15,425 nucleotides of DNA. It comes from AP-15 sp045802495. GTDB taxonomy: Bacteria > Pseudomonadota > Alphaproteobacteria > ATCC43930 > CGMCC-115725. Location: the NCBI GenBank assembly GCA_045802495.1, contig JBJMQW010000130.1, positions 1-15,425 of the forward strand, in the 5' to 3' direction. Below the pieces are notes generated by a model. The model saw nothing but the letters and a program-made list of their open reading frames with translations, was not told the DNA's origin and did not search any database. Of this stretch, positions 1-6,612 are shown piece by piece; position 1 is the stretch's first letter; every line of letters starts with the position of its first letter. The position numbers and the translations under genes were made by a program.

Positions 1-1
1 A

Positions 2-322
2 ATCAAAACCGACGACAGGGGCCGCCCCTACGTGACGGGCGGCCACGCGGTCGGCGTCGACGACGACAGGCACGTCTGCACCTTCGCGGGTTCGCGCAGC
101 GGCAAGGGCCGGGCGGCAATCGTGCCGAACATGCTGCATTATCCGGGGTCCGTCCTTGCGACAGATCCCAAGGGAGAGCTTGCCACCATGACCGCCCGGC
201 GCCGGGTGGAGATGGGGCAAAAGGTCTATGTGCTGGACCCGTTCGGTGTGGCCGTGGCCGACCTGAGCGCCGCCCTGGCCGAAATCCGCCCCTTGTTGAA
301 GCGCCTGCATGAACTGGAATAA
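2..322 (+). pseudogene. Truncated VirD4/TraG-type coupling protein fused to a short unrelated tail
   Basis: The frame is open from the left edge of the window, so the 5' end is outside; 106 residues are visible. They contain a Walker A motif (AGSRSGKG) followed by VPNMLHYPGS and TDPKGELA, the core of type IV secretion coupling ATPases that bring the relaxase-DNA complex to the membrane channel. After VYVLDPFGV the match stops. A full coupling protein would continue for several hundred residues through a Walker B motif, but here about 20 residues (ADLSAALAEIRPLLKRLHEL) lead to a TAA. That tail resembles the leucine-rich C-terminus of small MobC-like relaxosome proteins, which commonly precede relaxase genes. 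I infer an in-frame deletion joining two mobilisation genes. The product lacks Walker B, so it should not work as an ATPase. Its stop overlaps the relaxase start. Confidence 0.75.
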
Positions 323-1916
323 GGGCGCCAGAACCAAGGGCCGGGGGACGAGCTTCAGGGGCGCGCTCAAATACTATCTGCACGACAAGGACAAGGCCAT
401 CACCACGCAGCGCGTCGGCTTCGTCGAGCTGCTCAATCTCGCCACAGACAACCCGCATGACGCCTGGCGCGAGATGATGGTGACCGCCGAAGCCGCCGAT
501 GAATTAAAGCGCCGCGCCGGCACACCCTTGCCCAAGCGCAAGAACACCCGCCCGGTCTATGCCTTCTCGATCCAGTGGCACCCGGACGACCGGCCCGGCA
601 GGGAGCACATGCGGCGGCAGACCGCGCTCGATGTCCTGAAAACCCTGAACCTGCACGAGCACCAGGCTGTCCTGATCGAACACACCGATGAGCCGCACCC
701 GCATGTCCATATCTGCGTCAACCTGTTTCACCCGGAAACCGGCGCATCGGCGAAGCTCTCCAAGGACCACTACATCCTCGAAAGATGGGCCGATAATTAC
801 GAGCAGCGCATGGGCGTCATCCGCTCCCCCGACCGCCGCGCGAAATTCGAAGCCCTCGACGCTGGATTGAAACCGGCCCCCAAACCGCGCACCCCGAAAC
901 GCTTCCAGGAACCCGAAACCAAACCGGCCAACGACAACAAGGCGGCAAGGGAACGGGCGCAGGCGATCCGCGACCAGCAGCGCGACTATGCCGCCCGCCT
1001 CAAGGCCACGCAGGACGACGCCTGGAAGCGCCGCGCCAAAGAGCAGCGCGCCCTGTGGAACGACTACCGCACGGCCCGGCAGGCGGTCCGGGCGCGGTAC
1101 CAGTTCCAGATCGACCAGATTTATAAACACAGGCGCAACCGCCACGCCCTGCCCCTCTCCGTCCAGGGATTCAGGGATTGGAAGGAAACCCGCGAATGGA
1201 AAAAGCTGATGGCCCGGCTCAAGGCCGACCGGAAGCGATTTGAAGACCGGGAACGCACCCTCTTCGGCTTCGTCACCAATGCGATCGGCCTCCTGCGCGC
1301 CGGCACAATGCGCACCGGCAAAGGACTCTTGCCGATGCTGTTCAGCCTGCTCGCCTCGGCAGAGGCGCGGCGGGAGATCATGAACGCCAAATACGCCCTC
1401 TCCGTCCGCGCGCTTTCCAATAAACAATTCGGCAAACGGCAGGCCCGCGACGATCGCGTCAAGGCGCTGCGCGACGCGCAGATGAAGGGCCTGTCCGTCG
1501 CCTTCGATCTCCAGAAAGCCGCGCTCGACCAGCGCCACGAACAGGAGATCGCCGCCCAGCAACAGGGCTGGCGTGACCTCGCCAAACAACGCAAAGAGCT
1601 GTGGGACGAATGGCGCGAGGAATTCGCGGTCAAACCTCGGCAGACGCAGCGGGCCGGATCGGGCGGCGATGCGCGATCCGCCTCCCCTCCCCGCCCCCGC
1701 TCGAGACCGGTCGAGCAGTTCCTCGGCGTCGGAAAGCCTGTCACCCGGGCCGCGCCGAAGGCAGCCGATTCGCGCATTACGCAGAAATTCGAGCCGGCGG
1801 CCTCGAAAAACATCCCGCCGAAAGCCGGATGGAAACAGCGCCGGAGCGCTGCGGAACGCAAGGCGGATGGTAGTTACAAGCCACGGCAGCGCAACCTTCC
1901 AAAGCCCAGACCGTAG
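309..1916 (+). CDS. MOBP-type relaxase (mobilisation nuclease)
   Basis: This 535-residue protein should nick one strand at oriT through a tyrosine and carry the strand to a recipient cell. The N-terminal domain has paired tyrosines at 22-23 (KYYLHDK), the candidate nucleophile. It also has the metal-binding motif around residues 125-134 (HTDEPHPHVH), with H125, D127, H132 and H134, typical of MOBP relaxases (Relaxase/mobilization nuclease family). From about residue 200 the protein is a long, charged Lys/Arg/Glu/Gln-rich helix, probably coiled coil, interrupted by a hydrophobic patch near 338-348 (LLPMLFSLLAS). The C-terminus is basic and proline-rich. The ATG start overlaps the end of the preceding fragment by 14 bases, suggesting translational coupling. 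The gene appears intact although its coupling-protein neighbour is not. A long antisense frame over it (504-2066) is a GC-rich shadow. Confidence 0.85.
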   Translation: MNWNKGARTKGRGTSFRGALKYYLHDKDKAITTQRVGFVELLNLATDNPHDAWREMMVTAEAADELKRRAGTPLPKRKNTRPVYAFSIQWHPDDRPGREHMRRQTALDVLKTLNLHEHQAVLIEHTDEPHPHVHICVNLFHPETGASAKLSKDHYILERWADNYEQRMGVIRSPDRRAKFEALDAGLKPAPKPRTPKRFQEPETKPANDNKAARERAQAIRDQQRDYAARLKATQDDAWKRRAKEQRALWNDYRTARQAVRARYQFQIDQIYKHRRNRHALPLSVQGFRDWKETREWKKLMARLKADRKRFEDRERTLFGFVTNAIGLLRAGTMRTGKGLLPMLFSLLASAEARREIMNAKYALSVRALSNKQFGKRQARDDRVKALRDAQMKGLSVAFDLQKAALDQRHEQEIAAQQQGWRDLAKQRKELWDEWREEFAVKPRQTQRAGSGGDARSASPPRPRSRPVEQFLGVGKPVTRAAPKAADSRITQKFEPAASKNIPPKAGWKQRRSAAERKADGSYKPRQRNLPKPRP

Positions 1917-2006
1917 CGCTTGCAAGGCCCGCTTGGCCGCAGCGCGAGGATCTATCGCTCCGGGTGTATAGCTTGCGCGTTGTAGCTTTGTCGCAAAGGC
2001 GCGCTT

Positions 2007-2204
2007 ATGTCCGAACCCCGTGCCGGTCAGCCCAGCCGGGCCGGCACTGTGGCTATAACTGCTCACCTGCCGCGGGAAGTCCGGGACCGTCTGAAGATTC
2101 TCGCCACCCGCCAGCGACGCACAATGAATGACATGTTGGCGGAGGCGTTAAGCGATCTGTTCACCAAATATGGCGAGCCGCCCGTTGCCCCCGAAAAGCA
2201 CTGA
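2007..2204 (+). CDS. Small ribbon-helix-helix DNA-binding protein upstream of parA
   Basis: This 65-residue protein has the ribbon-helix-helix pattern: a strand (TVAITAHL, residues 14-21), helix one (PREVRDRLKILATRQ) and helix two (TMNDMLAEALSDLFTKYG). It resembles the antitoxin-like RHH and ParG-type proteins found next to plasmid parA genes. Such proteins dimerise and bind short repeats, acting as repressor or centromere-binding partner. An AAGG lies 7 bases before the ATG. The gene is followed within a few bases by a dense array of inverted repeats and then parA, making those repeats its likely target. No toxin gene lies next to it, so I favour a partition or repressor role over an antitoxin role. 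The exact role is inference. Confidence 0.7.
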   Translation: MSEPRAGQPSRAGTVAITAHLPREVRDRLKILATRQRRTMNDMLAEALSDLFTKYGEPPVAPEKH

Positions 2205-2208
2205 CGAC

Positions 2209-2325
2209 AGACTGTCAACAGTCGATAAATAGATGACAGTCAGCAAACTGCTAACAGTTGACCAACAGACGACTGTTGGCAGTCGGCCAACAGCTGACTG
2301 CTTATCAACAGTTGACAAACTGTTG
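2209..2325. repeat. Cluster of AACAGT/ACTGTT inverted repeats, candidate partition centromere or parA operator
   Basis: This intergenic stretch is packed with variants of CAACAGTTG. A short inverted pair ACTGT-CA-ACAGT lies at 2211-2222. AACTG and CAGTT flank CTAA at 2246-2259. CCAACAG and CTGTTGG flank ACGA at 2262-2279, and CAACAGTT and AACTGTTG flank GACA at 2306-2325. The last two are perfect inverted repeats with the same 4-base spacer. Single half-sites lie at 2235-2239 and 2288-2296. It ends about 38 bases before the parA ATG. Repeats between an RHH gene and a parA gene fit an RHH-bound centromere and autoregulatory operator as in ParFG-type systems; the binding partner is inferred. 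Confidence 0.65.
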
Positions 2326-2362
2326 TCGCTACGCAATCATCCCGCTTACGAGGGGGAACATC

Positions 2363-3073
2363 ATGCCGACCATTTCCTTTGCCAGCTCCAAGGGGGGAGC
2401 TGGAAAATCGACGTCCGCCGTGCTGCTCGCGACAGAGCTCGCCCAGCACGGCACCACCGTCACCATCATCGACGCCGATCCGAATCAGCCGGTCCTGCGC
2501 TGGAGCCAGAAACCGGGTAAGCCCCAGAACTTGACCGTGATTGGCGGCGTGACAGAGGAAACGCTGATCGATGCGATCGATGACGCGGCGCGCAAGACGG
2601 CCTTCGTCATCGTCGACCTCGAGGGCACGGCTTCCGTCATGGTCGCGCATGCCATGACCCGATCCGACCTGGTCATCATACCGACCAAGGGATCCGAGCT
2701 CGACGCCATCGAGGCCGTGAAGGTCATCCAGTTCATTGGCCGGCAAGAGCGGGCCTACAACAGGAAAATTCCCTTCGCTGTGTTGTTCACGCAAACCAAC
2801 CCGGCCGTCCGGCCCCGGACCCTGAAGAGTCTCGAAGCCGATATGCTCAAACAAGGGATTCCGGTCTTGGGCACGGCGCTGCACGAGCGTGACGCCTACC
2901 GGGCGATATTCTCCTTCGGAGGAACTCTTTCCGCCCTCAAGCAAGACCTCGTGGGCAACATACCGTCGGCGATTCGCAATACCCGCGAATTTACGGCCGA
3001 GGTGGTTGACATGCTAACCCGCCCCGCGGACGGGCCGCGCTCCCAGCCGGCTCGCGAGCCTGAGATGGCGTAG
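2363..3073 (+). CDS. parA: ParA/VirC1-like partition ATPase
   Basis: This 236-residue ATPase should position plasmid copies for segregation. It starts MPTISFASSKGGAGKST, a deviant Walker A (KGGAGKS) at residues 9-16. IDADPNQP (about 36-43) and FVIVDLEGT (Walker B, about 75-84) follow. It belongs to the short ParA class without an N-terminal HTH and also resembles VirC1, the ParA-like protein that helps relaxosome assembly on Ti plasmids. The ATG at 2363 is preceded by GAGGGGG. The frame extends upstream to a TTG at 2258, but that would translate the inverted-repeat array and disturb the conserved N-terminus, so it is rejected. The gene lies between two RHH genes, and the 14-base gap downstream suggests an operon with the second. 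Autoregulation through the upstream repeats is likely. Confidence 0.85.
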   Translation: MPTISFASSKGGAGKSTSAVLLATELAQHGTTVTIIDADPNQPVLRWSQKPGKPQNLTVIGGVTEETLIDAIDDAARKTAFVIVDLEGTASVMVAHAMTRSDLVIIPTKGSELDAIEAVKVIQFIGRQERAYNRKIPFAVLFTQTNPAVRPRTLKSLEADMLKQGIPVLGTALHERDAYRAIFSFGGTLSALKQDLVGNIPSAIRNTREFTAEVVDMLTRPADGPRSQPAREPEMA

Positions 3074-3087
3074 CTACGGTGGTGTAA

Positions 3088-3441
3088 ATGTCCGGATCAC
3101 GACCCAGCATCTTCGGTGACAAAATCGACCTGACCGGCTTTACGCCGAAAGCCGGTCCGGAGCCGGGCGCCGTGCTGTCCGAAACATCGCGCCGGATCGC
3201 GGAGGAGGGGGGATTTCCCAGCCGCTCTCCTGTTCTTCGGCAGGCCTCTCCGAAAACGGGACGCACGGTTCTTCTGAACGCCCGCATCACGCAGCGCGCC
3301 CACGACAGGTTCCACGAGATTGTCGCCGCCGAACAGGCCAGATACGAGGCCGGCGAGATCACGCATCGCGCCACGCTTGGCGAGATCGTCGAGCGCGCTC
3401 TGCAGGCTCTCGAGCGCGAGATGAAAGGGCAACGCGCATGA
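3088..3441 (+). CDS. RHH-type partition partner (VirC2-like stability protein)
   Basis: This 117-residue protein begins 14 bases after parA and is probably co-transcribed with it. The N-terminal half (to about residue 68) looks disordered, with several Pro, Ser and Gly residues. The C-terminal half reads TVLLNARITQRAHDRFHEIV, a linker, then TLGEIVERALQALERE, matching a ribbon followed by two helices. ParA-RHH pairs of this layout parallel VirC1-VirC2, where VirC2 is an RHH DNA-binding protein, and plasmid 'stability/partitioning determinant' genes. I infer it is the DNA-binding adaptor for ParA, though the small RHH protein at 2007 competes for that role. The ATG has only a weak upstream ribosome site. 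Its TGA overlaps the ATG of the next small frame. Confidence 0.65.
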   Translation: MSGSRPSIFGDKIDLTGFTPKAGPEPGAVLSETSRRIAEEGGFPSRSPVLRQASPKTGRTVLLNARITQRAHDRFHEIVAAEQARYEAGEITHRATLGEIVERALQALEREMKGQRA

Positions 3442-3551
3442 CTTCTCGCAGTGGCCCGCCTAGCTGGCTCGCAAACGACAACCGCATCCAGCCGACCGGC
3501 GCCGCCGGGGCGGGGGCGCTGACGGCACCGGAAGCCACGCGGCGCGGGTAG
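3438..3551 (+). CDS. Possible small coupled ORF (37 residues), unknown
   Basis: An ATGA overlap with the end of the RHH gene opens a 37-residue frame that ends just before repA. The peptide begins MTSRSGPPSWLANDNRIQP and becomes Ala/Gly-rich. It has no recognisable domain. The start-stop overlap is the only support for translation. It could instead be leader sequence through which ribosomes pass towards repA, limiting RepA expression. Real protein status is uncertain. Confidence 0.3.
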   Translation: MTSRSGPPSWLANDNRIQPTGAAGAGALTAPEATRRG

Positions 3552-3572
3552 GGCAGGGGACCCAACGCGGCC

Positions 3573-4661
3573 ATGACCGCCAGGCACAGGCCCGGGCCGC
3601 AGCTCGACCTGTTCATCCCCTATATCGCCGATCTCCCGCTGCGCGACACGCGGGAGACCATGGAGCGGCCGTTTTTCAGCCTGGCCAAGCGCAAGCGGCT
3701 GAAGCCGATCGAATACACCAGCCCCGACGGCACGATTTACGTCAAGGTGTTCGCCACGCCGCAATTCGGGATGGCGACGATCTGGGATGCCGACATCCTG
3801 ATCTGGGCGTCATCGACACTCAACAACATGCGCAACAACGGCTGCAACGACCTGCCGCGGACCCTGAATTTCCAGGCCTACGACGTCCTGAAGACGATCG
3901 GCCGCGACACCGGCGGCCGCGACTACCAGCTCCTGCGCGACGCGCTCGGCCGGCTGCAGGCGACCACCATCAAGACCAACATCCGCCCGAAAGGCCGCAA
4001 GAAGGAGCGCCAGTTCAGCTGGATCGAAAGCTGGTCGGACCTCGTCGACGAACCTACCGGCAAGAGCCTGGGCATGAGCCTGACCGTCTCCGACTGGTTC
4101 TATGAGGGAATCCTCATGGACGGCGGCCTGCTCGCCATTGACCCCATGTATTTCTCGATTTCAGGGGGGCGCGAGCGATGGCTTTACCGCGTCGCCCGCA
4201 AGCACGCCGGCGCGGCCGGGCCGGATGGCTTCGCCATTCCGCTGCCGACCCTGTTCGAAAAATCCGGCGCCGAGGGCACCTATCGCCGCTTCAAGTTCGA
4301 GATGCTGGCGATCGTCGACCGCAACGACATTCCTGATTTCCAGCTCCACATCGAGGTCGGGCGCGTGGAGCCCGGCATCCGCATGATCCGCAAGAGCCGG
4401 GAACACGCGGCCAAACCGGCCCCGCCCAAGGGCAGGGCAGGGGAGACGTCCGGCCCTTTCCGCGCGCCCCTGAGTGTTTCACCACCCCTATCCGAGCAGA
4501 CGATCGGCATGGTCCGCCGGGATTTCCCCGGCCTCGACGTTTATGCCATCAAGGGCGAATACGACGCCTGGCTCGCCGACGACGCGGGACGCATCCCGAG
4601 GGATTACCAGAAGGGCTTTTACGGCTTCGCCCGCCACCTTTACGCCCGCTATCACGCCTGA
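3573..4661 (+). CDS. repA: Replication initiator protein RepA (RPA family)
   Basis: This 362-residue protein matches the alphaproteobacterial plasmid 'replication initiator protein A' family. Family-like stretches are RPFFSLAKRKRLKPIEY (about residues 31-47), the segment from FATPQFGMATIWDADILIW, and LNNMRNNGCNDLPRTLNF. Further stretches are the GRDYQLLRDALGRL helix and the segment SISGGRERWLYRVARKHAG. In this family the protein carries winged-helix DNA-binding units and starts replication by binding origin repeats. The matching iterons lie directly downstream at 4813-4937. The C-terminus ends GFYGFARHLYARYHA. A weak AGGGGA lies 12 bases before the ATG, so translation may depend on upstream coupling. 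It follows the partition genes, giving a rep-par cassette. Length is as expected and no damage is seen. Confidence 0.85.
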   Translation: MTARHRPGPQLDLFIPYIADLPLRDTRETMERPFFSLAKRKRLKPIEYTSPDGTIYVKVFATPQFGMATIWDADILIWASSTLNNMRNNGCNDLPRTLNFQAYDVLKTIGRDTGGRDYQLLRDALGRLQATTIKTNIRPKGRKKERQFSWIESWSDLVDEPTGKSLGMSLTVSDWFYEGILMDGGLLAIDPMYFSISGGRERWLYRVARKHAGAAGPDGFAIPLPTLFEKSGAEGTYRRFKFEMLAIVDRNDIPDFQLHIEVGRVEPGIRMIRKSREHAAKPAPPKGRAGETSGPFRAPLSVSPPLSEQTIGMVRRDFPGLDVYAIKGEYDAWLADDAGRIPRDYQKGFYGFARHLYARYHA

Positions 4662-4685
4662 AGCCGTCGCCCCGGCCGCCCGAGT

Positions 4686-4739
4686 TGTTCCCAATGTCCC
4701 GAGTCAGGCGGCTTGCGTCCCGAGTCAGGCGGCTTGCGT
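4686..4739. repeat. Inverted iteron plus two tandem 21-bp direct repeats beside repA
   Basis: Positions 4686-4702, read on the minus strand, give TCGGGACATTGGGAACA, one base pair off the main iteron core. Overlapping this is a perfect 21-bp tandem duplication beginning GTCCCGAGTCAGG, at 4696-4716 and 4717-4737. The duplication carries the TCCCGA half-iteron in the same inverted orientation and has the same 21-bp period as the iterons further on. These could be secondary RepA sites used for copy control or handcuffing; that function is inference. Confidence 0.6.
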
Positions 4740-4812
4740 TGGATCCCCCGCCTGTCCAGGCTCCTGATTTGCCTGCCGCTCCAGGCAAGCGCGGCGGAAA
4801 TTGCGCTGTTTG

Positions 4813-4937
4813 TCGGGACATCGGGAACGCTCTTCGGGATATCGGGAACGGCCGTCGGGAGATCGGGAACACAGTATCGGGATTTCAGGAACAGGTCTTC
4901 GGGACATCAGGGACGAAATAACGGGACATCGGGAACG
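4813..4937 (+). repeat. Six iterons of the plasmid replication origin
   Basis: Six 17-bp direct repeats of the form TCGGGA-N2-TCGGGAACG begin at 4813, 4834, 4855, 4877, 4899 and 4921. The spacings are 21, 21, 22, 22 and 22 bp, so all lie on one helical face. Each repeat holds two GGGA half-sites. Copies four and five are the most degenerate, with CAGGA or CAGGG in the second half. The array follows repA by about 150 bp and precedes A+T-rich DNA and a DnaA box, the standard layout of an iteron origin. RepA is the expected ligand. Confidence 0.88.
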
Positions 4938-4990
4938 CCCTAAAATTACAAGCCTTTGAATGAAACGCGAGATTCTTCCCGGCCGGAGCC

Positions 4991-5065
4991 CTTAACTCTT
5001 TAACTTATTTTATTAACATCTTAACTCTTCCCTCACCCTGTGGATAAGCGTTCCCGAAATACCGA
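4991..5065. other. Origin core: A+T-rich unwinding region, DnaA box and inverted iteron
   Basis: Between 4991 and 5030 the sequence is rich in TTAAC words (starting at 4992, 5000, 5013 and 5021, with spacings 8, 13 and 8). This is a plausible strand-opening element. TGTGGATAA at 5039-5047 is the complement of the consensus DnaA box TTATCCACA. At 5049-5065 the minus strand reads TCGGTATTTCGGGAACG, an iteron in inverted orientation to the main array, so the unwinding region is bracketed by RepA-type sites. Further DnaA-like words (CGTGGATAT, TGTGGACAA) lie at 5154-5170. Together with the iterons this marks oriV. Confidence 0.75.
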
Positions 5066-5387
5066 TCGCCGCCAGGCTTTCATTCAGGCCCTCTGCTTTG
5101 CTCGCCTGCACCGCCAAACTGGCCGGCTCGATACAGAACCCCGGCTTCGCACCCGTGGATATGTGGACAATCGGGCTTTCGCCCGAACGCCTGCGCTTCC
5201 CCCGTTTACCGCAAGGGCAGGGCGGAAAACGGGGAAATGCTCGGCTTTGACCACATACCCACCGGCGCCCGCAACCAACCGGGAGCCTTTATAGATGGAT
5301 TGAAGGGAAGGGGAGCGACGGCGAGAGCCTCGGGCCAGCCGTCAAGTCCCGCCTTGCGGGCAAGCGTGCGTCACGGCCGCCGGCCCG

Positions 5388-5470
5388 GATCAAAAGGCGG
5401 GTCCGGTATTTTTTGCCTGGATAGTGGGGCAAAAAATCTTCCGGTCCCGCCGCAAGCGGCGCTTTTGACC
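5388..5470. repeat. Large imperfect inverted repeat (cruciform-capable hairpin)
   Basis: The inner stem is a perfect 10-bp pairing of ATTTTTTGCC (5408-5417) with GGCAAAAAAT (5428-5437) around a 10-base loop. It extends outward through CCGG (5403-5406 with 5441-5444) and GGCGGG (5396-5401 with 5446-5451). The outermost part pairs GATCAAAAG with CTTTTGACC at 5462-5470, where the right arm carries an extra small hairpin GCCGC-AA-GCGGC. The right arm can alternatively fold as GGTCCCG with the later CGGGACC. The length and the competing folds suggest a structured DNA or RNA element near the origin. Function is unknown. Confidence 0.65.
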
Positions 5471-5548
5471 GGGACCGCCGCCGCGCCACGCATGTCTGTC
5501 GCAGGGTCGGGACGGAGGGATGGGCCTTTTTCGGATCGAACAAAGGGA

Positions 5549-5564
5549 TTGATCTTAAGATCAA
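5549..5564. repeat. Perfect 16-bp palindrome TTGATCTTAAGATCAA
   Basis: The 16 bases read identically on both strands. Perfect palindromes of this length are typical binding sites for a dimeric regulator. No gene start follows closely (the next is at 5738), so a structural or origin-related site is also possible. Confidence 0.5.
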
Positions 5565-5669
5565 ACGCCAACCCGGCAAATTGAAGCGGCTATCCAAACG
5601 AAGAACCCGGGACGTTGTCTGCACGCCCCTAAACTCCAAGGCCATCCAGAAACGTTTAAAACGAAAAGT

Positions 5670-5716
5670 TTGACACCATGTTTTTCTGTCGATTACGATA
5701 GTTATATTGTCGTAAT
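5670..5716 (+). promoter_or_regulatory. Candidate sigma-70 promoter with overlapping inverted-repeat operator
   Basis: TTGACA at 5670-5675 and TACGAT at 5694-5699 are separated by 18 bp, a reasonable -35/-10 pair. A perfect 7-bp inverted repeat, ATTACGA (5692-5698) and TCGTAAT (5710-5716) with an 11-base spacer, covers the -10 and the probable start point. A repressor bound there would block transcription of the gene starting at 5738. The surrounding A+T-rich sequence contrasts with the GC-rich neighbours. Confidence 0.5.
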
Positions 5717-5737
5717 ATATTATAAGGATTGGGAGAG

Positions 5738-6542
5738 ATGATTTTAACCCCGCAGGAACTACTCGCCGCCGTGCGGCGCACCAAGGATTACAACGATCTC
5801 ATGCTCGAACTCTCAGGCCTCGCCGCCGGCATCATCCCGCGTTTCCTAAGCCCGGCGCAGTTGGAAAAAATCCGGGAGGCCGCGGGCCTGCCCCCAAGGA
5901 CAGGAGAAACCCGGGCGGAACAGGCCTGGCGGCAGTACCTCGAGTTCACCGTCACAAGGCAACTGGCCGCCGTCCATCGCGCCATCGAACGGGCGCTCAT
6001 CAAATCCGAACGCCGCGTGCAAGCCGCGCAAGAGGCCCTGGACGACATCAGGAGCCGCGCCACGATCGATGGCAAGGGCAGGAGGGTCTATCGCACGACG
6101 GACAGGCAGAGAGGCTTCACTGACGACGGGCAGGAGCTCTCCCGCGAGGAGGTCGACAGCATTAACTGGGATCCCCAAAGCGCCGACCTGGGAGCAGCGT
6201 CAGGCGGCAGGCGATCGCCTGCGCAGGGCGCAGCAGGAGCACGATGAAATCCTGCGGGCCAAGGAGCGGGTGGATTACTACGCGCAGCGCATGGGCTCGG
6301 GCGAGGTTTTAAGCGCCGACGAGCTCGACACGATCCGGCGCGACCTCGACGCCATGCCGCAGGCGGTCAGGGCTGAAATGGAGGCGGACCACGGAGCAGG
6401 GGCGACCAGAATGGCAAAAGCCGCGGCCTCCGGGATGTCGGAGGAATTCACACTGTCGGCGGAGGAGCTGGCTTCGATCAAGCCCGAACCGCCAACGGAT
6501 CACCCGCCATGCCCCGGGCCGGAATTCGCGCCCAAGTTATAA
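5738..6542 (+). pseudogene. Coiled-coil hypothetical protein gene interrupted by a +1 frameshift
   Basis: The first frame starts at ATG 5738 after GGATTGGGAGAG and would end at 6247 after 169 residues, with a low-complexity Gly/Ala/Arg tail. At 6173-6176 there is a CCCC run. Skipping one C continues the protein in the next frame as DPKAPTWEQRQAAGDRL and on to a TAA at 6540-6542, giving about 267 residues. Both halves look like one protein: soluble, charged and mostly helical. The first half is helical with RALIKSERRVQAAQEALDD; the second half has RRAQQEHDEILRAKERVDYY and ends acidic and proline-rich. No family is recognised. A TTG at 5729 is a less likely start. The shift could be a mutation, a sequencing error or +1 slippage on CCC-CAA. 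Confidence 0.6.
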
Positions 6543-6612
6543 GAACCCTCTTACATTAACCATAACCGATACAACATTCAGTATTGTTGAAAAGTATACT
6601 TATCTACTATGG

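Larger units (their letters stand above)
5066..5669. other. Gene-free stretch between oriV and the next promoter
   Basis: No frame here has a convincing start, ribosome site or protein family. The overlapping open frames on both strands (5237-5584 +, 5289-5645 -) are low-complexity and cross clear hairpins. What can be seen is two DnaA-like words at 5154-5170, a small CCCGC-CTT-GCGGG hairpin near 5348-5360, the large inverted repeat at 5388-5470 and the palindrome at 5549-5564. It may hold single-strand initiation or transfer-origin functions; no known nic sequence was recognised. Confidence 0.5.

Noticed and set aside
504..2066. 520-codon open frame on the minus strand across the relaxase gene
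   Set aside because: It lies antisense to a gene with clear relaxase motifs, has no recognisable domain, and its composition is that of a GC-rich shadow frame.
2258..2362. Upstream TTG extension of parA
   Set aside because: It would translate the inverted repeats and add 35 residues before the conserved ParA start; ATG 2363 has a ribosome site.
2240..2944. 234-codon minus-strand frame over parA
   Set aside because: Antisense to ParA with an intact Walker A; no family features.
2991..3764. 257-codon minus-strand frame over the RHH gene and the repA start
   Set aside because: It crosses two well-supported genes and has a low-complexity translation.
4813..4937. Regular repeats considered as a CRISPR array
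   Set aside because: The unit is 17 bp with 4-5 bp between units, no spacers and no cas genes; it is an iteron array next to repA.
4685..4943. Open frames with repeating GTSGT-like or CPDK-like peptides
   Set aside because: The repetition comes from DNA iterons, not from a protein repeat.
5237..5645. Overlapping open frames on both strands in the gene-free region
   Set aside because: They run through the large hairpin, lack ribosome sites and give low-complexity peptides.
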